A stretch of 64,000 nucleotides of DNA, taken from contig NC_015589.1 in the NCBI RefSeq assembly GCF_000215085.1, forward strand, positions 2,988,120 to 3,052,119, read 5' to 3'. The stretch comes from Desulforamulus ruminis DSM 2154 (GTDB lineage: Bacteria; Bacillota; Desulfotomaculia; Desulfotomaculales; Desulfotomaculaceae). Position 1 is the first letter of the stretch. Every line of letters starts with the position of its first letter. The position numbers were made by a program, and so were the translations under genes. Shown piece by piece: positions 43,317-52,320 of this stretch. The notes beneath the pieces were generated by a model. The model worked only from the letters and a program-made list of their open reading frames with translations, searched no databases and was not told the DNA's origin.

Positions 43317-44174
43317 TTAGGGCGCTCCAGGGGTTTCCGGGGTATTCGCAGGCAGGATGGTTACCGGAACAGAAACATTATCCTTTTCCAAACCGTCTTC
43401 CCCGGTTACAAAGGCTTCCACCGTTCCCTTTTCCTCACGGACCGGAGAAGTAAAATTGATGGTGGTGTTAAAATTCCCCCCCACCGGTTGCAGGGGCTTT
43501 TCCACCAGGGTCATGCCGTTAGCGCCTTTCAGGCGAACCCGGACCGTGCCGTCCACCCCACCGGCACTGCCGGAAATCTGCAGCGGGCTCTTTATTTGAT
43601 CGCCCGCTTTGGGAGCATCTAATTTCAGTCCTTTTTCCGTTACCGGAGTGCTTGCGGCTCCTGTATTCTTCGGTGCCGCGGGAGCCGGTGCCACCGGCGC
43701 GGGAGCCTTGGCAGCTTCTTTGGCAATTTCAAACCCAAGGGCTTTCACCGTTCTGTCCAGAGTAAAAGAGGCTACCAGCGGTTTGGCCGTGCTGTTTTTC
43801 TGCTCGGAGGAAACACCGGACAAATATTTTAAGCGGACATTGACCCAATCAAAATCATTGGCCGGAACCCTCCGTTCAATTTCAGAGATCTGTACGCTGT
43901 TGCCGGCGGGCAATTGATCCTGGCTGACAACTATATAATTGGTTCCGTTCACAGCGGTCCAGGTGGCAAAATGCTTTTCATTCAGGTTTTTTGCCAGGGC
44001 TTGTACAATTTCCGGAGCCTTTTCAAACTCAACCATTTGAAAAGAAATTTTGGAAACCTCGGGTACAATAATGGTTTTGGGCTGCGTTTGAACGTCCGGC
44101 TTTTTGGCCGCAGTACATCCAAGGGGTACTAAGAGAACAAGCATTAAACACAAAAAAATTTGACCTCGGCGCAT
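43317..44174 (-). CDS. Lipoprotein with PrcB-like and Gmad2 spore-germination domains
   Basis: A 285-residue exported lipoprotein: the signal FLCLMLVLLVPLGCTAAKK has a lipobox ending at Cys-20. The N-terminal half (QMVEFEKAPEIVQALAKNL, NYIVVSQDQLPAGNSVQI) resembles PrcB-type domains. After an Ala/Pro linker with repeated APVAPAPAAP comes an Ig-like Gmad2 domain (GLKLDAPKAGDQIKSPLQIS, FVTGEDGLEKDNVSVPVTI), a domain linked to spore germination. Function is inferred from domain. It lies upstream of DUF2953-gerW. Confidence 0.85.
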   Translation of the reverse strand: MRRGQIFLCLMLVLLVPLGCTAAKKPDVQTQPKTIIVPEVSKISFQMVEFEKAPEIVQALAKNLNEKHFATWTAVNGTNYIVVSQDQLPAGNSVQISEIERRVPANDFDWVNVRLKYLSGVSSEQKNSTAKPLVASFTLDRTVKALGFEIAKEAAKAPAPVAPAPAAPKNTGAASTPVTEKGLKLDAPKAGDQIKSPLQISGSAGGVDGTVRVRLKGANGMTLVEKPLQPVGGNFNTTINFTSPVREEKGTVEAFVTGEDGLEKDNVSVPVTILPANTPETPGAP

Positions 44175-44270
44175 GGCAATCCCTCCAAAAGGTTTTTACT
44201 ATATTTTTAACAATTTTTGGAGAAATATGCGTATTAAGCCAAACTTTGCAGACCTGCTTTAAAGAAAAAC

Positions 44271-44307
44271 AGGGTATTTGTCCACGGTCTGTGAGGACAA
44301 ATACCCT
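44271..44307 (-). terminator. Intrinsic terminator of scpB
   Basis: A perfect 13-base stem (44271-44283 with 44295-44307) starts directly after the scpB stop codon and is followed by GTTTTTCTTT. Confidence 0.9.
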
Positions 44308-44853
44308 TTATTCCGGCTCGATCCCTTCTACTAGAAATTCTTCCAGGGATGGAAGCTGGCTGATATCCTTTAAGCCAAAATATTTTAAAAACTCCAAGGT
44401 TGTGCCATAGAGCACCGCCCGGCCCGGTCCCTCCCGGCGTCCCTTTTCTTCGATTAAATTCCGCTCCAGCAGAGTATTAATGGGTGAATCCACCTTCACT
44501 CCGCGGATCATCTCGATCTCCGCCCGGGTAATGGGCTGGCGATAGGCAATGATGGCCAGGGTTTCCACTCCTGCCTGGGACAGGCCTGTACTGCCCCGCT
44601 GGCGGTATAACCGCTCCACATAGGGAGCATATTCCGACCGGGTACACATCTGCCAGGTTCCGGCCACTTCCGCCAGTTTTAAACCTCCCGGTCTGCCAGC
44701 GTATTCTGCCGCCAACTCCTGCAGCAATTCCTCCGCGTCAGCCGGTTCTACCTCGGCGATGCGGGCCAGGGTTTGCACCGTCAGGGGTTCACTGGCTACA
44801 AAAAGCATCACTTCCAGGGCTGCCTTCACTTGGTCTCTAAATAATACCGTCAA
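44308..44853 (-). CDS. scpB: Segregation and condensation protein B
   Basis: Winged-helix subunit of the SMC-ScpA-ScpB condensin. The 181-residue protein shows VKAALEVMLFVASEPLTVQTLA, YRQPITRAEIEMIRGVKVDSPINTLLERNLIEEKGRREGPGR and GTTLEFLKYFGLKDISQLPSL. The start codon TTG at 44853 overlaps the scpA stop by 4 bases after GAGGAGG. Confidence 0.96.
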   Translation of the reverse strand: MTVLFRDQVKAALEVMLFVASEPLTVQTLARIAEVEPADAEELLQELAAEYAGRPGGLKLAEVAGTWQMCTRSEYAPYVERLYRQRGSTGLSQAGVETLAIIAYRQPITRAEIEMIRGVKVDSPINTLLERNLIEEKGRREGPGRAVLYGTTLEFLKYFGLKDISQLPSLEEFLVEGIEPE

Positions 44854-45605
44854 TCGTACGCCTCCTCAGAAAGCCCTTTATCCTGGCGGAAAATTATGAT
44901 GTCACCGCCGGGTTCCTGTTGAACCGCCCGGATCTGGCCCATCCTTAACAGCTCCAAAATAGCCAGGAAAGTCACGATGATCTCCGTACGGTTACTTTCC
45001 CCCTGAAAGATTTTGGAAAAGGAAAGACCCTGGGGATATAATACCAGCATCGCCTGCAGTTGACGCATTTTATCGGGTACCTGAATCTCTTCACGGGTGA
45101 TTTCTCCCGGAATGGATAATTGAACCCCCGCCCGCTGCAAAACCTTTTGCAGGGCCTGAAACAGATTGTCCATGGATAACCCGCCCAGGGGGTCTTTAGG
45201 TTTAAACAAATGCTGGTACATCTCAATGGAATTATTGCGAACGTAGATCCTGCCTACCTGCCTTTCCTGGGTCCTCAGGTAGGAAGCCACTTCTTTAAAC
45301 TTGCGGTACTCCAGAAGCCTCAATACCAATTCCTCTCTGGGGTCCGGCCCGTCCTCCGTTTCCGCTTCAGGACCGCCGGAACGCGGCAGGAGCATCCTGG
45401 CTTTAATGGATAGAAGGGTGGCGGCCATCACTAAAAATTCGCTGGCTACATCCATATCCAACTGCTCCATTTGGCCTAAATAGGTTAAGTACTGGGAGGT
45501 AATTTGGGCAATGGGTATGTCATAAATATTTACCTGATCTTTGTCAATCAGGTGCAGCAAAAGATCCAGGGGGCCTTCAAAGGCTGAGAGCTTCACCGCA
45601 TACAT
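44850..45605 (-). CDS. scpA: Segregation and condensation protein A
   Basis: Kleisin subunit of the bacterial condensin. The ATG at 45605 (251 residues, MYAVKLSAFEGPLDLLLHLIDKDQVNIYDIPIA) is the family's normal start; the frame to 45650 adds 15 residues encoded in the short repeat upstream. MDVASEFLVMAATLLSIKARMLLP and the C-terminal IVTFLAILELLRMGQI winged helix are typical. GAAGGA lies 10 bases upstream. Confidence 0.95.
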   Translation of the reverse strand: MYAVKLSAFEGPLDLLLHLIDKDQVNIYDIPIAQITSQYLTYLGQMEQLDMDVASEFLVMAATLLSIKARMLLPRSGGPEAETEDGPDPREELVLRLLEYRKFKEVASYLRTQERQVGRIYVRNNSIEMYQHLFKPKDPLGGLSMDNLFQALQKVLQRAGVQLSIPGEITREEIQVPDKMRQLQAMLVLYPQGLSFSKIFQGESNRTEIIVTFLAILELLRMGQIRAVQQEPGGDIIIFRQDKGLSEEAYD

Positions 45606-45662
45606 TAACTCATCCGTCCTTCGCCTCAAGGGTTTTTCTTTTTGCCTCAAGGGTTTTTCTTT

Positions 45663-45794
45663 GGGGTCCTGTTGTTAGCTTATTCTGTCTTGCTCTCAGG
45701 TCCTATATAACCTCTACAGGACCTGAGAGCATTACACCTAAAGGCTAACAACAGGACCCCTTAAGCACTACCTTGAGGCTAGCAACAGGACCAT
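45663..45794. repeat. Nested palindromic repeat, copy 4 (best conserved)
   Basis: The outer arms 45663-45679 and 45744-45760 are a perfect 17-base inverted repeat (GGGGTCCTGTTGTTAGC). They enclose a perfect 13-base inner repeat, 45692-45704 with 45718-45730. A further unit GGCTAGCAACAGGACC lies at 45778-45792. The element occupies the gap between the trpS stop and scpA. Confidence 0.9.
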
Positions 45795-45807
45795 TCAGGA
45801 ATGCCCA

Positions 45808-46797
45808 CTAGCCAAAGATTGCTTTCCGGACCTCCTGCAGGGTGGCTCCGGCAGCCGTCCGGGCTCTTTCGGCTCCGTCCTTTAGCACTTCTTCAATGTA
45901 ACCCTTTTGAGACAGCACCTTTTCCCTGCGTTCACGAATGGGTCCCAGCTCCTGATCCAAAACTGCGGATAACTGCTTTTTACAGGCCACACAGCCCATG
46001 CTTCCGGACCGGCAGTCCGCCTCAATGCCCTCCAGCAGTTGACCGTTATAAATCCGGTGGAACTTGTGCACCACACAAACCTCGGGATTGCCCCGATCGG
46101 TCTTGCGGATGCGGTTGGGGTCGGTAATCATCTGGTTCACGCTTTTCTTAATCTCGTCGGGATCCGCTCCCATGGAAATATAATTATGATAACTTTTGCT
46201 CATTTTTGCCCCGTCAAGACCGGGCAAAACAGCCAGTTCCCGGTTGATAATCCCCTGGGGCTCCGGAAATACCGGTTTGAAGAGATGATTAAAACGCCGG
46301 GCCGTTTCCCGGGTCAACTCCACATGGGGCAGTTGGTCTTCTCCCACCGGCACCGCATTGGCCTTATAAACTAAAATATCCGCCGCCTGCAGCAAGGGAT
46401 AGCCCAGGAAACCGTAAGTGTTGATATCCTTGCCCATTTCCCCCAGCTTTTTAATCTGATCTTTATAGGTAGGCACCCGCTCCAGCCAGGATAAGGGCAT
46501 GATCATGGAAAATAAAAGGTGCAGCTCCGCATGCTCTTGAACCTCGGATTGACTGAAAATCACACTTTTTTCCGGGTCAAGGCCCGCAGCCAGCCAGTCG
46601 GCTACCATTTCCCGGGTATTGGGCCGGATTTCTTTGGCCTCCTCCCAGCCGGTGGTGAGAGCGTGCCAGTCCGCCACCATAAAAAAGCAATGATAGAGGT
46701 CCTGCAATTGTACCCAGTTATTCAGCACGCTGTGATGGCCCAGATGCAAGCGACCGGTGGGACGCATACCGCTTAAAATGGTTCCTTTTTTCGTCAT
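45808..46797 (-). CDS. trpS: Tryptophan-tRNA ligase
   Basis: Charges tRNA(Trp). The 329-residue class I synthetase has the HIGH-type motif GRLHLGHHSVLNNW near residue 14 and the KMSKS loop AKMSKSYHNYI near residue 197. Length and sequence are typical. The ATG at 46797 follows AAGGAG. No T-box leader is visible in the 22-base gap to the M50 protease gene, so it is probably transcribed with it. Confidence 0.97.
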   Translation of the reverse strand: MTKKGTILSGMRPTGRLHLGHHSVLNNWVQLQDLYHCFFMVADWHALTTGWEEAKEIRPNTREMVADWLAAGLDPEKSVIFSQSEVQEHAELHLLFSMIMPLSWLERVPTYKDQIKKLGEMGKDINTYGFLGYPLLQAADILVYKANAVPVGEDQLPHVELTRETARRFNHLFKPVFPEPQGIINRELAVLPGLDGAKMSKSYHNYISMGADPDEIKKSVNQMITDPNRIRKTDRGNPEVCVVHKFHRIYNGQLLEGIEADCRSGSMGCVACKKQLSAVLDQELGPIRERREKVLSQKGYIEEVLKDGAERARTAAGATLQEVRKAIFG

Positions 46798-46819
46798 GTC
46801 CTTTCTCCTTTTAAACCTG

Positions 46820-47440
46820 TTATGATGAAAAGCCGGCCACCAGCATGGCCAGTAAATTTAATAAATTCATAATGGGATCAATAAAAAATCGTAATACCGG
46901 GCTGAGAATGCCCAGGAAAATTAATAAGAACAGGATGGGTGTGCCATATTGCTCCAATTGGTAGAGCCACTGCTGACGGCCGGGTAAAATACCGGCCAGG
47001 ATTTTTGAGCCGTCCAAAGGCGGAATGGGTAAAAAGTTAAACACAGCCAGCAGCACATTGATATAAATAAAATTGTAAAAAATAAACAGGGTATTCCCGG
47101 AGGGTTTTAGAAAGCCCAGAACAATCACCGCCAGTACCGCCAGGGAGAGATTGCTTAGGGGCCCTGCCAGGGAAACCAGCATCATTCCCTGTTTACGGTT
47201 TTTAAAATGCCAGGGATTTACGGGCACCGGTTTGGCCCAGCCAAAACCCGCCACCATCAACAAAATGGTACCCAGAGGGTCCAGATGCCGGATGGGATTT
47301 ACGCTCAGCCTGCCTTCGTCCCGGGCGGTATTATCCCCCAGTTTAAAGGCTACGGCCGCATGGGCAAATTCATGCAAAGGCAAAGCGATTAAAATAATAA
47401 TAACCTTTGCAATAATACTCCCTACAGAAAAATCAAACAC
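46820..47440 (-). CDS. Site-2 protease family (M50) membrane metalloprotease
   Basis: A 206-residue integral membrane protein. I chose the GTG at 47440 (VFDFSVGSIIAKVI), preceded by AAAGGGA and overlapping the upstream stop by 8 bases; the ATG frame from 47527 would overlap by 95. The zinc motif is LPLHEFAHAAVAFKLGD, and the third ligand is in FNFLPIPPLDGSKIL. The family (YwhC-like rhomboid-size M50) often lies next to trpS and scpA. The substrate is unknown. Confidence 0.9.
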   Translation of the reverse strand: MFDFSVGSIIAKVIIILIALPLHEFAHAAVAFKLGDNTARDEGRLSVNPIRHLDPLGTILLMVAGFGWAKPVPVNPWHFKNRKQGMMLVSLAGPLSNLSLAVLAVIVLGFLKPSGNTLFIFYNFIYINVLLAVFNFLPIPPLDGSKILAGILPGRQQWLYQLEQYGTPILFLLIFLGILSPVLRFFIDPIMNLLNLLAMLVAGFSS

Positions 47441-50165
47441 GGGGCTTCGTCCCTTTCGTTTTACCGTTATTACGAAAAACCGTCCGGTTTTCTTGGGCAT
47501 TGTTTCCTTTGGGTTTCTTGGGCTCAATTTTGGGGGCGTTATGCTGTATTAGATAATTGCGCGCGTATTCCAGTTCTTCCTCCCTGGTTTGCACCAGGCC
47601 GTCCAATCTCGCCCGCCAGACGGCATCCAAGGCCCGCCGGTACATGGGTCCCGGCTGGAAACCCATGGCTCGGATATCTTTACCATTTACGGAAGGTTTA
47701 TTTTTATGCACCGATTCCATCACCAGCCGGAAACGCCGGATGGCGTTCTTATCTTCCAGCAGGGTTAGAAACAACGGGTAGGCTTCCCGGGGCAGGGTCT
47801 GCACACTTTTAGTCAGTTCCGAAAGGGGAACATCCCCGGTGGCGGACAGGCTTTTCAGGGCCCTCCGCCAGTGGGCAATGACATCCAGCACTTTGTCGGT
47901 TTGCCTTCGTCCCAGGAAATAACGCTGGCAGATTTCAAAGGCTGTCTCTTGGGTAGTCCAATGGAGGATGGCCAGAAAGTAAGGCAGCCATCTTTCAGCG
48001 GGTTCCGCCCAGCCCCAATTGCGTAAAATCATCAGGGCCTGGGGCATTTCACTGATAACGGGCTGTACCTCCCAGAAGGTGATCTCAGGGAAAAGATAGT
48101 CCCAGACACCCAATTCGGACATACGGTCCATCATGTCTTCCGGGTCCGCTTCCTCCAGAATACTCTTTAATTCCCCCCACATGCGCTCGGTGGACAACCG
48201 GGCCAGCACCTTTTCCCGCACCGCCTCTTTAATCAGACGGAGGGTCTGGGGTTCAATGGCCATATCATAGCGCTGTTCAAAACGGATGGCCCGCAAAATG
48301 CGGGTAGGGTCCTCAATAAAACTGAGGTTATGCAGCACCCGCACCGCCCCGATCTGCAGATCCTCCCGGCCGTTAAAATAATCCACCAGTTCTCCGAAGC
48401 GTTCCGGGTTCAAGGCCACGGCCATGGCGTTAATGGTAAAATCCCGGCGGTACAGATCATGTTTAAGAGAAGATTGTTCCACCTGGGGCAGCGCTGCGGG
48501 ATATTCGTAATATTCTACCCGGGCGGTCACGACATCCACCCAATATCCGTCCTGAAAAACAATCTCGGCGGTGCCGAACTTTTCATGGGCCCGCACCCGG
48601 CCCCCGATGGTTTCAGCCAGTTTATGGGCCAGCTCAATGCCCTTGCCCTCCACCACCAGGTCCACATCCAGGTTTTCTACCTTGAGCAAAACATCCCTTA
48701 CCAGTCCGCCCACGGCATAAACCTGATAACCCATGCTCCGGGCCGTCTCTCCGGCCCGGGTCAGGATGTTCAAAATGCGCTGAGGCAGCACCCGGTGCAT
48801 GTCGGGACGAATGTTGGTACTGGCTGCGGTATATTTTTTCTGATTGGTATAGGTGGTGGTATAACGTCCTTTAAAACCTTCATGGAGGGTTTGCAGGACA
48901 TCGGTTCTGGAGATAATGCCCACCACCCGGTCTCCTTCCACCACCGGCAGCCGGCCGATATCCTTTTCAATCATCAATTCCTGTACTTCATTAATATTCA
49001 TGCCGCCATCCACGGTAATCACGTTCACCGTCATATACCCCTTAACAGGAGCGTGGCCCAGACCGTGATGGGTGGCTTTCTCCACATCCCGGCGGGAGAT
49101 GACGCCTACCAGTTTGCCGTCTTTAATAACCGGCAGGCCGGTATGCCCATAGCGGAGCATAATTTTACCCGCCTCTTCAATGGTGGTCTCCGGAAAGACC
49201 ATTTTTACGGGGCTGGACATAATATCTCGCACGGTCAGGGGCGGCCGGACTCTTTCTTTAATAATTTCCAGCAGGCTGGCGGCAACTTCATCCACCGTTT
49301 GATCTTTCACCGTAGCGGAAGCGGCCGCAGGGTGGCCCCCACCGCCAAAACACTCCATTACTTCCTTGCAGTTGATCTTTTCCTTGAGGGCGCAGCGCCC
49401 CACCATGTGAATCCGGTCTTCCATTTCCACAATGGTAAAGACCGCATCAATTTGCTCGATCTCAGCCAATTTATGAGTCAGCAGATTCAGTCCGCCAATA
49501 AATTCATCTACATTGCCCCGGGCAATCAAAATTTTATTGCCGTTAATATGATGATGCTCAGCCGAAACCAACAGCTTTTTCAGCAGGGCCTTTTGGTCCG
49601 GAGTCAGGGGGCGGCCTAAAAAGTCCGCCACCACCGCCAGATTGGCTCCTTGTTCCAGCAAAAAGGCGGCGGCCCGGATATCTCTGGGGGTGGTGTTGGT
49701 AAACACCAGGCAGCCGGTATCCTCGTAAATCCCCAGGGCCATGATGGTGGCTTCCAGGGGAGTGATCTCCAAGCCTTTGGACCGGATACGCTCAATTAAC
49801 AGAGTTGTACAGGCCCCAATGGGCTCCACAACCTCCACCTTGCCCTTTACATCCCCTTCTGCTCTGGGATGATGATCAAAGATATGGACCTCCACCTGGG
49901 GACGGTTAAACAATTCCTTTAACTTGGAAACTCTGCCGGGACTCTTGGTATCCACCATAATCAACCGCTTGACTTGGTCGATATTAATGTCTTTGATGGT
50001 ACGAATATGCTTGAGGGTGTCCTTATGCAGGGCTAAAAATTCCTCCACATTCCGGGAAAGCTTTCCCGGGAAGACCAGCGCCGCTCCGGGATAAAGCTTT
50101 TGGGCAGCAACCATGGAGGCTAAACCGTCCAGATCCGTATTGACATGCGCCGTTATAATCTCCAA
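47433..50165 (-). CDS. cca: DHH-CBS-CCA nucleotidyltransferase fusion
   Basis: A large tRNA nucleotidyltransferase/poly(A) polymerase family protein. From the TTG at 50165, eight bases after GGGGGT, it has 910 residues beginning MEIITAHVNTDLDGLASM. Residues 1-300 are a DHH phosphoesterase-like domain (VNTDLDG, IFDHHPRAEGD, GGGGHPAAA). Then come two CBS domains (residues about 310-430), and a class II nucleotidyltransferase head with YAVGGLVRDVLLKVENLDVDLVVEGKG, RDFTINAMAVAL and the EDPTRILRAIRFEQRY block. The role is probably CCA or A addition to tRNA ends. The open frame continues to 50417, but that part runs through the lysA terminator. Confidence 0.93.
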   Translation of the reverse strand: MEIITAHVNTDLDGLASMVAAQKLYPGAALVFPGKLSRNVEEFLALHKDTLKHIRTIKDINIDQVKRLIMVDTKSPGRVSKLKELFNRPQVEVHIFDHHPRAEGDVKGKVEVVEPIGACTTLLIERIRSKGLEITPLEATIMALGIYEDTGCLVFTNTTPRDIRAAAFLLEQGANLAVVADFLGRPLTPDQKALLKKLLVSAEHHHINGNKILIARGNVDEFIGGLNLLTHKLAEIEQIDAVFTIVEMEDRIHMVGRCALKEKINCKEVMECFGGGGHPAAASATVKDQTVDEVAASLLEIIKERVRPPLTVRDIMSSPVKMVFPETTIEEAGKIMLRYGHTGLPVIKDGKLVGVISRRDVEKATHHGLGHAPVKGYMTVNVITVDGGMNINEVQELMIEKDIGRLPVVEGDRVVGIISRTDVLQTLHEGFKGRYTTTYTNQKKYTAASTNIRPDMHRVLPQRILNILTRAGETARSMGYQVYAVGGLVRDVLLKVENLDVDLVVEGKGIELAHKLAETIGGRVRAHEKFGTAEIVFQDGYWVDVVTARVEYYEYPAALPQVEQSSLKHDLYRRDFTINAMAVALNPERFGELVDYFNGREDLQIGAVRVLHNLSFIEDPTRILRAIRFEQRYDMAIEPQTLRLIKEAVREKVLARLSTERMWGELKSILEEADPEDMMDRMSELGVWDYLFPEITFWEVQPVISEMPQALMILRNWGWAEPAERWLPYFLAILHWTTQETAFEICQRYFLGRRQTDKVLDVIAHWRRALKSLSATGDVPLSELTKSVQTLPREAYPLFLTLLEDKNAIRRFRLVMESVHKNKPSVNGKDIRAMGFQPGPMYRRALDAVWRARLDGLVQTREEELEYARNYLIQHNAPKIEPKKPKGNNAQENRTVFRNNGKTKGTKPRV

Positions 50166-50361
50166 TCCATTTACCCCCAAATCAAGTTCTAAAACCAATA
50201 AATACATTAAATTATAACATATGCCATAAAAATAAAAAATACTTCGCGGGCGCACAGCCCGAAACAGCAAGAAAAGCGCGCCAAAAGAATAGGCAGACAA
50301 CAAAACAAACAACCGGCTCATAGAATCCGTATTATCCGTGTTCATTATTTCTAAAAAATAA

Positions 50362-50405
50362 GGGGTTGTTGCCAAAGGAAACTGTGTTTCTTTGTCAACA
50401 ACCCC
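50362..50405 (-). terminator. Intrinsic terminator of lysA
   Basis: GGGGTTGTTG pairs with CAACAACCCC (50362-50371 with 50396-50405), extended inward by CAAAG..AAAC/GTTTCTTTG. CTTATTTTTT follows on the minus strand. Confidence 0.85.
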
Positions 50406-50452
50406 CGTTATGTTCATATAAGTTTCTTCCTTTTTCCCCAGTCCCGGGATTC

Positions 50453-51793
50453 TTACCGGGAGGAGGCCAGTTTCATCACCGAACTGCGCAAACGTTCGGG
50501 AATCACGTCGTTGCGGATTAAATCGGTATAGTCTTCCCGTTTGACAATCACATCGGCCTTGCCTTCGGACACCAGCACCATGGCCGGGCGAGGCAGCCGG
50601 TTGTAATTCATGGACATGGAATAATTATAAGCTCCGGTACTGGCTACCACCAAGAGATCCCCGGCTTGAGGGGCGGGCAGCTCAATATCCCAGATTAACA
50701 TGTCTCCGGACTCGCAGCACTTGCCGGCGATGGAAACCTTTTCTTCTACTTCTTCCAGCATGCGGTTGGCGATATAGGCCTCATACTTGGATTGATAAAG
50801 GGCCGGACGAGGATTATCTCCCATGCCCCCGTCTACGGCAACATATTTGCGAATTCCCGGAATATCCTTGATGGCTCCCACGGTATAAAGGGTGCTTCCG
50901 GCGGGCCCGGAGATAGATCTTCCCGGTTCCACAATCACCCGGGGAACCGGCAGGTCATAGGATGCCGCCCTTTCCTGCAGGGCTCTCATCATCACATCGG
51001 CGTATTCCTTAACCGGCCGGGGCTGGTCGCCGTTAAAATAATAAATTCCCAGTCCCCCGCCCAGGTTCAGTTCTTCCGCCAGGTAATCGGTTTCCCGGTA
51101 GACGGTGTGTATAAAGTCCATCATGGTCTCGGCCGCATGGGCGTAGGAGTCCAGTTCAAAAATCTGAGACCCGATATGGCAGTGAAAGCCCTTTAATTCA
51201 ATATGGGGAAGTTCCAGGCAATACTTCACGCCCGCCATGGCGGAACCGTTTTCAATGACCAAACCAAACTTGGAATCAATCTGCCCGGTTTTAATGTACT
51301 CGTGGGTATGAGCCTCTACGCCGGGACTTAAACGCAGGATAATTTTCGCCCGGGTCTGCGCCTCACCGGCCAGTTCATTCAATCGTTCCAGTTCATAAAA
51401 ATTATCCACCACGATGCGGCCTACTTTGTATTCCAGGGCCAGCCGCAATTCCTCCGTAGACTTATTATTGCCATGAAAGTAGACACGCCCCATGGGGAAG
51501 CGCGCTGTGGCCGCGGTATAGAGTTCACCGCCGGAGACCACATCCAATCCTAACCCTTCCTGCTCCACCATATGGCAAACCGCAAGATTGGAAAGAGTTT
51601 TACTGGCATAAATCACTTCCACACCATGTTCTTCGGTAAAGGCCCGGTAATAGGCCCGGCAATTTTGCCTGAACAGCGCCTCGTCGATGACATAAAGGGG
51701 GGTTCCGAACCTCTTCGCCAGCTCCACCGTATCACAACCGCCAATTTCAAGATGACCGTTTTTATTCACTTTCATTGTGCCCTGTAATTTCAT
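50453..51793 (-). CDS. lysA: Diaminopimelate decarboxylase
   Basis: Last step of lysine synthesis: decarboxylates meso-diaminopimelate, PLP-dependent fold-type III. The 446-residue protein has the PLP lysine in VIYASKTLSNLAV near residue 62, GLDVVSGGELYTA, GFHCHIGSQIF, LNLGGGLGIYY and VEPGRSISGPAG, and CCESGDMLIWD near residue 358. ATG at 51793 after AGGAGGAG. Single gene with its own promoter and a leader hairpin. Confidence 0.97.
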   Translation of the reverse strand: MKLQGTMKVNKNGHLEIGGCDTVELAKRFGTPLYVIDEALFRQNCRAYYRAFTEEHGVEVIYASKTLSNLAVCHMVEQEGLGLDVVSGGELYTAATARFPMGRVYFHGNNKSTEELRLALEYKVGRIVVDNFYELERLNELAGEAQTRAKIILRLSPGVEAHTHEYIKTGQIDSKFGLVIENGSAMAGVKYCLELPHIELKGFHCHIGSQIFELDSYAHAAETMMDFIHTVYRETDYLAEELNLGGGLGIYYFNGDQPRPVKEYADVMMRALQERAASYDLPVPRVIVEPGRSISGPAGSTLYTVGAIKDIPGIRKYVAVDGGMGDNPRPALYQSKYEAYIANRMLEEVEEKVSIAGKCCESGDMLIWDIELPAPQAGDLLVVASTGAYNYSMSMNYNRLPRPAMVLVSEGKADVIVKREDYTDLIRNDVIPERLRSSVMKLASSR

Positions 51794-51891
51794 AAAATTC
51801 TCCTCCTAAACCATATTACGATAAACATGGTACTATTTGTTCATTATCCGGTCTTCCTAATTATGGCAGTTTCTTTACAAAGTTATGAAAA

Positions 51892-51917
51892 GCGACCGCA
51901 AGCATTTCTTGGGTCGC
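51892..51917 (-). promoter_or_regulatory. Hairpin in the lysA leader
   Basis: GCGACC pairs with GGTCGC (51892-51897 with 51912-51917), followed by TTTTC on the minus strand, about 12 bases after the predicted transcript start. It may be a weak attenuator. The leader is too short for a lysine riboswitch. Confidence 0.4.
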
Positions 51918-51935
51918 CGATTTTACACTGGGTAA

Positions 51936-51965
51936 ATTATAACATGGCGAAAAAATAGGGGTCAA
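51936..51965 (-). promoter_or_regulatory. Sigma-A type promoter of lysA
   Basis: TTGACC (51965-51960) and TATAAT (51941-51936) with an 18-base spacer on the minus strand. Confidence 0.7.
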
Positions 51966-52002
51966 GCCGGCCTCCAGGATGAATGCTGTATACTTGAATA
52001 AC

Positions 52003-52044
52003 ATTAAAAGTTCCCTGCCGCCGAAGCAGCAGGGAACTTTTAAT
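52003..52044. terminator. Bidirectional-type terminator at the end of the gene at 52040
   Basis: A perfect 16-base stem (52003-52018 with 52029-52044) whose right arm includes the stop codon of the small gene; TTAAT follows on the minus strand. Confidence 0.85.
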
Positions 52045-52207
52045 TTACTTTTTCTTTTTCAGTGTTGGCCGGTTGGTTTCTATGGTTACGTTTTTTAGTC
52101 GCTTTTGTGCCAGGAGCAATCTCACCGGGTTTGCCGTATTTAGCCCAAAGTTCTTTTAGTTCCTCAGGAGATAGAACATAGTCGTGAATCTTATTGTCGG
52201 AAGACAT
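52040..52207 (-). CDS. Small basic protein of unknown function, 55 residues
   Basis: The ATG at 52207 lies 7 bases after GAGAGGGGTG, so I use MSSDNKIHDYVLSPEELKEL as the start and not the upstream frame to 52285. The N-terminal half is a likely helix (SPEELKELWAKYG) and the C-terminal half is basic and disordered (KATKKRNHRNQ). No family recognised. Confidence 0.65.
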   Translation of the reverse strand: MSSDNKIHDYVLSPEELKELWAKYGKPGEIAPGTKATKKRNHRNQPANTEKEKVN

Positions 52208-52320
52208 AAAAAAACACCCCTCTCCACACTGGGTTTTGTGAGGACCCAGGCTCTTAATTTTACACCGGAAAGGGTAAGAATTCAATAGGTAATTTAATAC
52301 AGGGTAAAAAATGCCTATGG

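Noticed and set aside
50166-50417. N-terminal extension of the CCA protein
   Set aside because: It runs through the lysA terminator hairpin and has no family-like sequence; the TTG at 50165 has a ribosome site and the usual DHH start.
51794-51935. Lysine riboswitch ahead of lysA
   Set aside because: The leader is about 135 bases and lacks the conserved junction segments.
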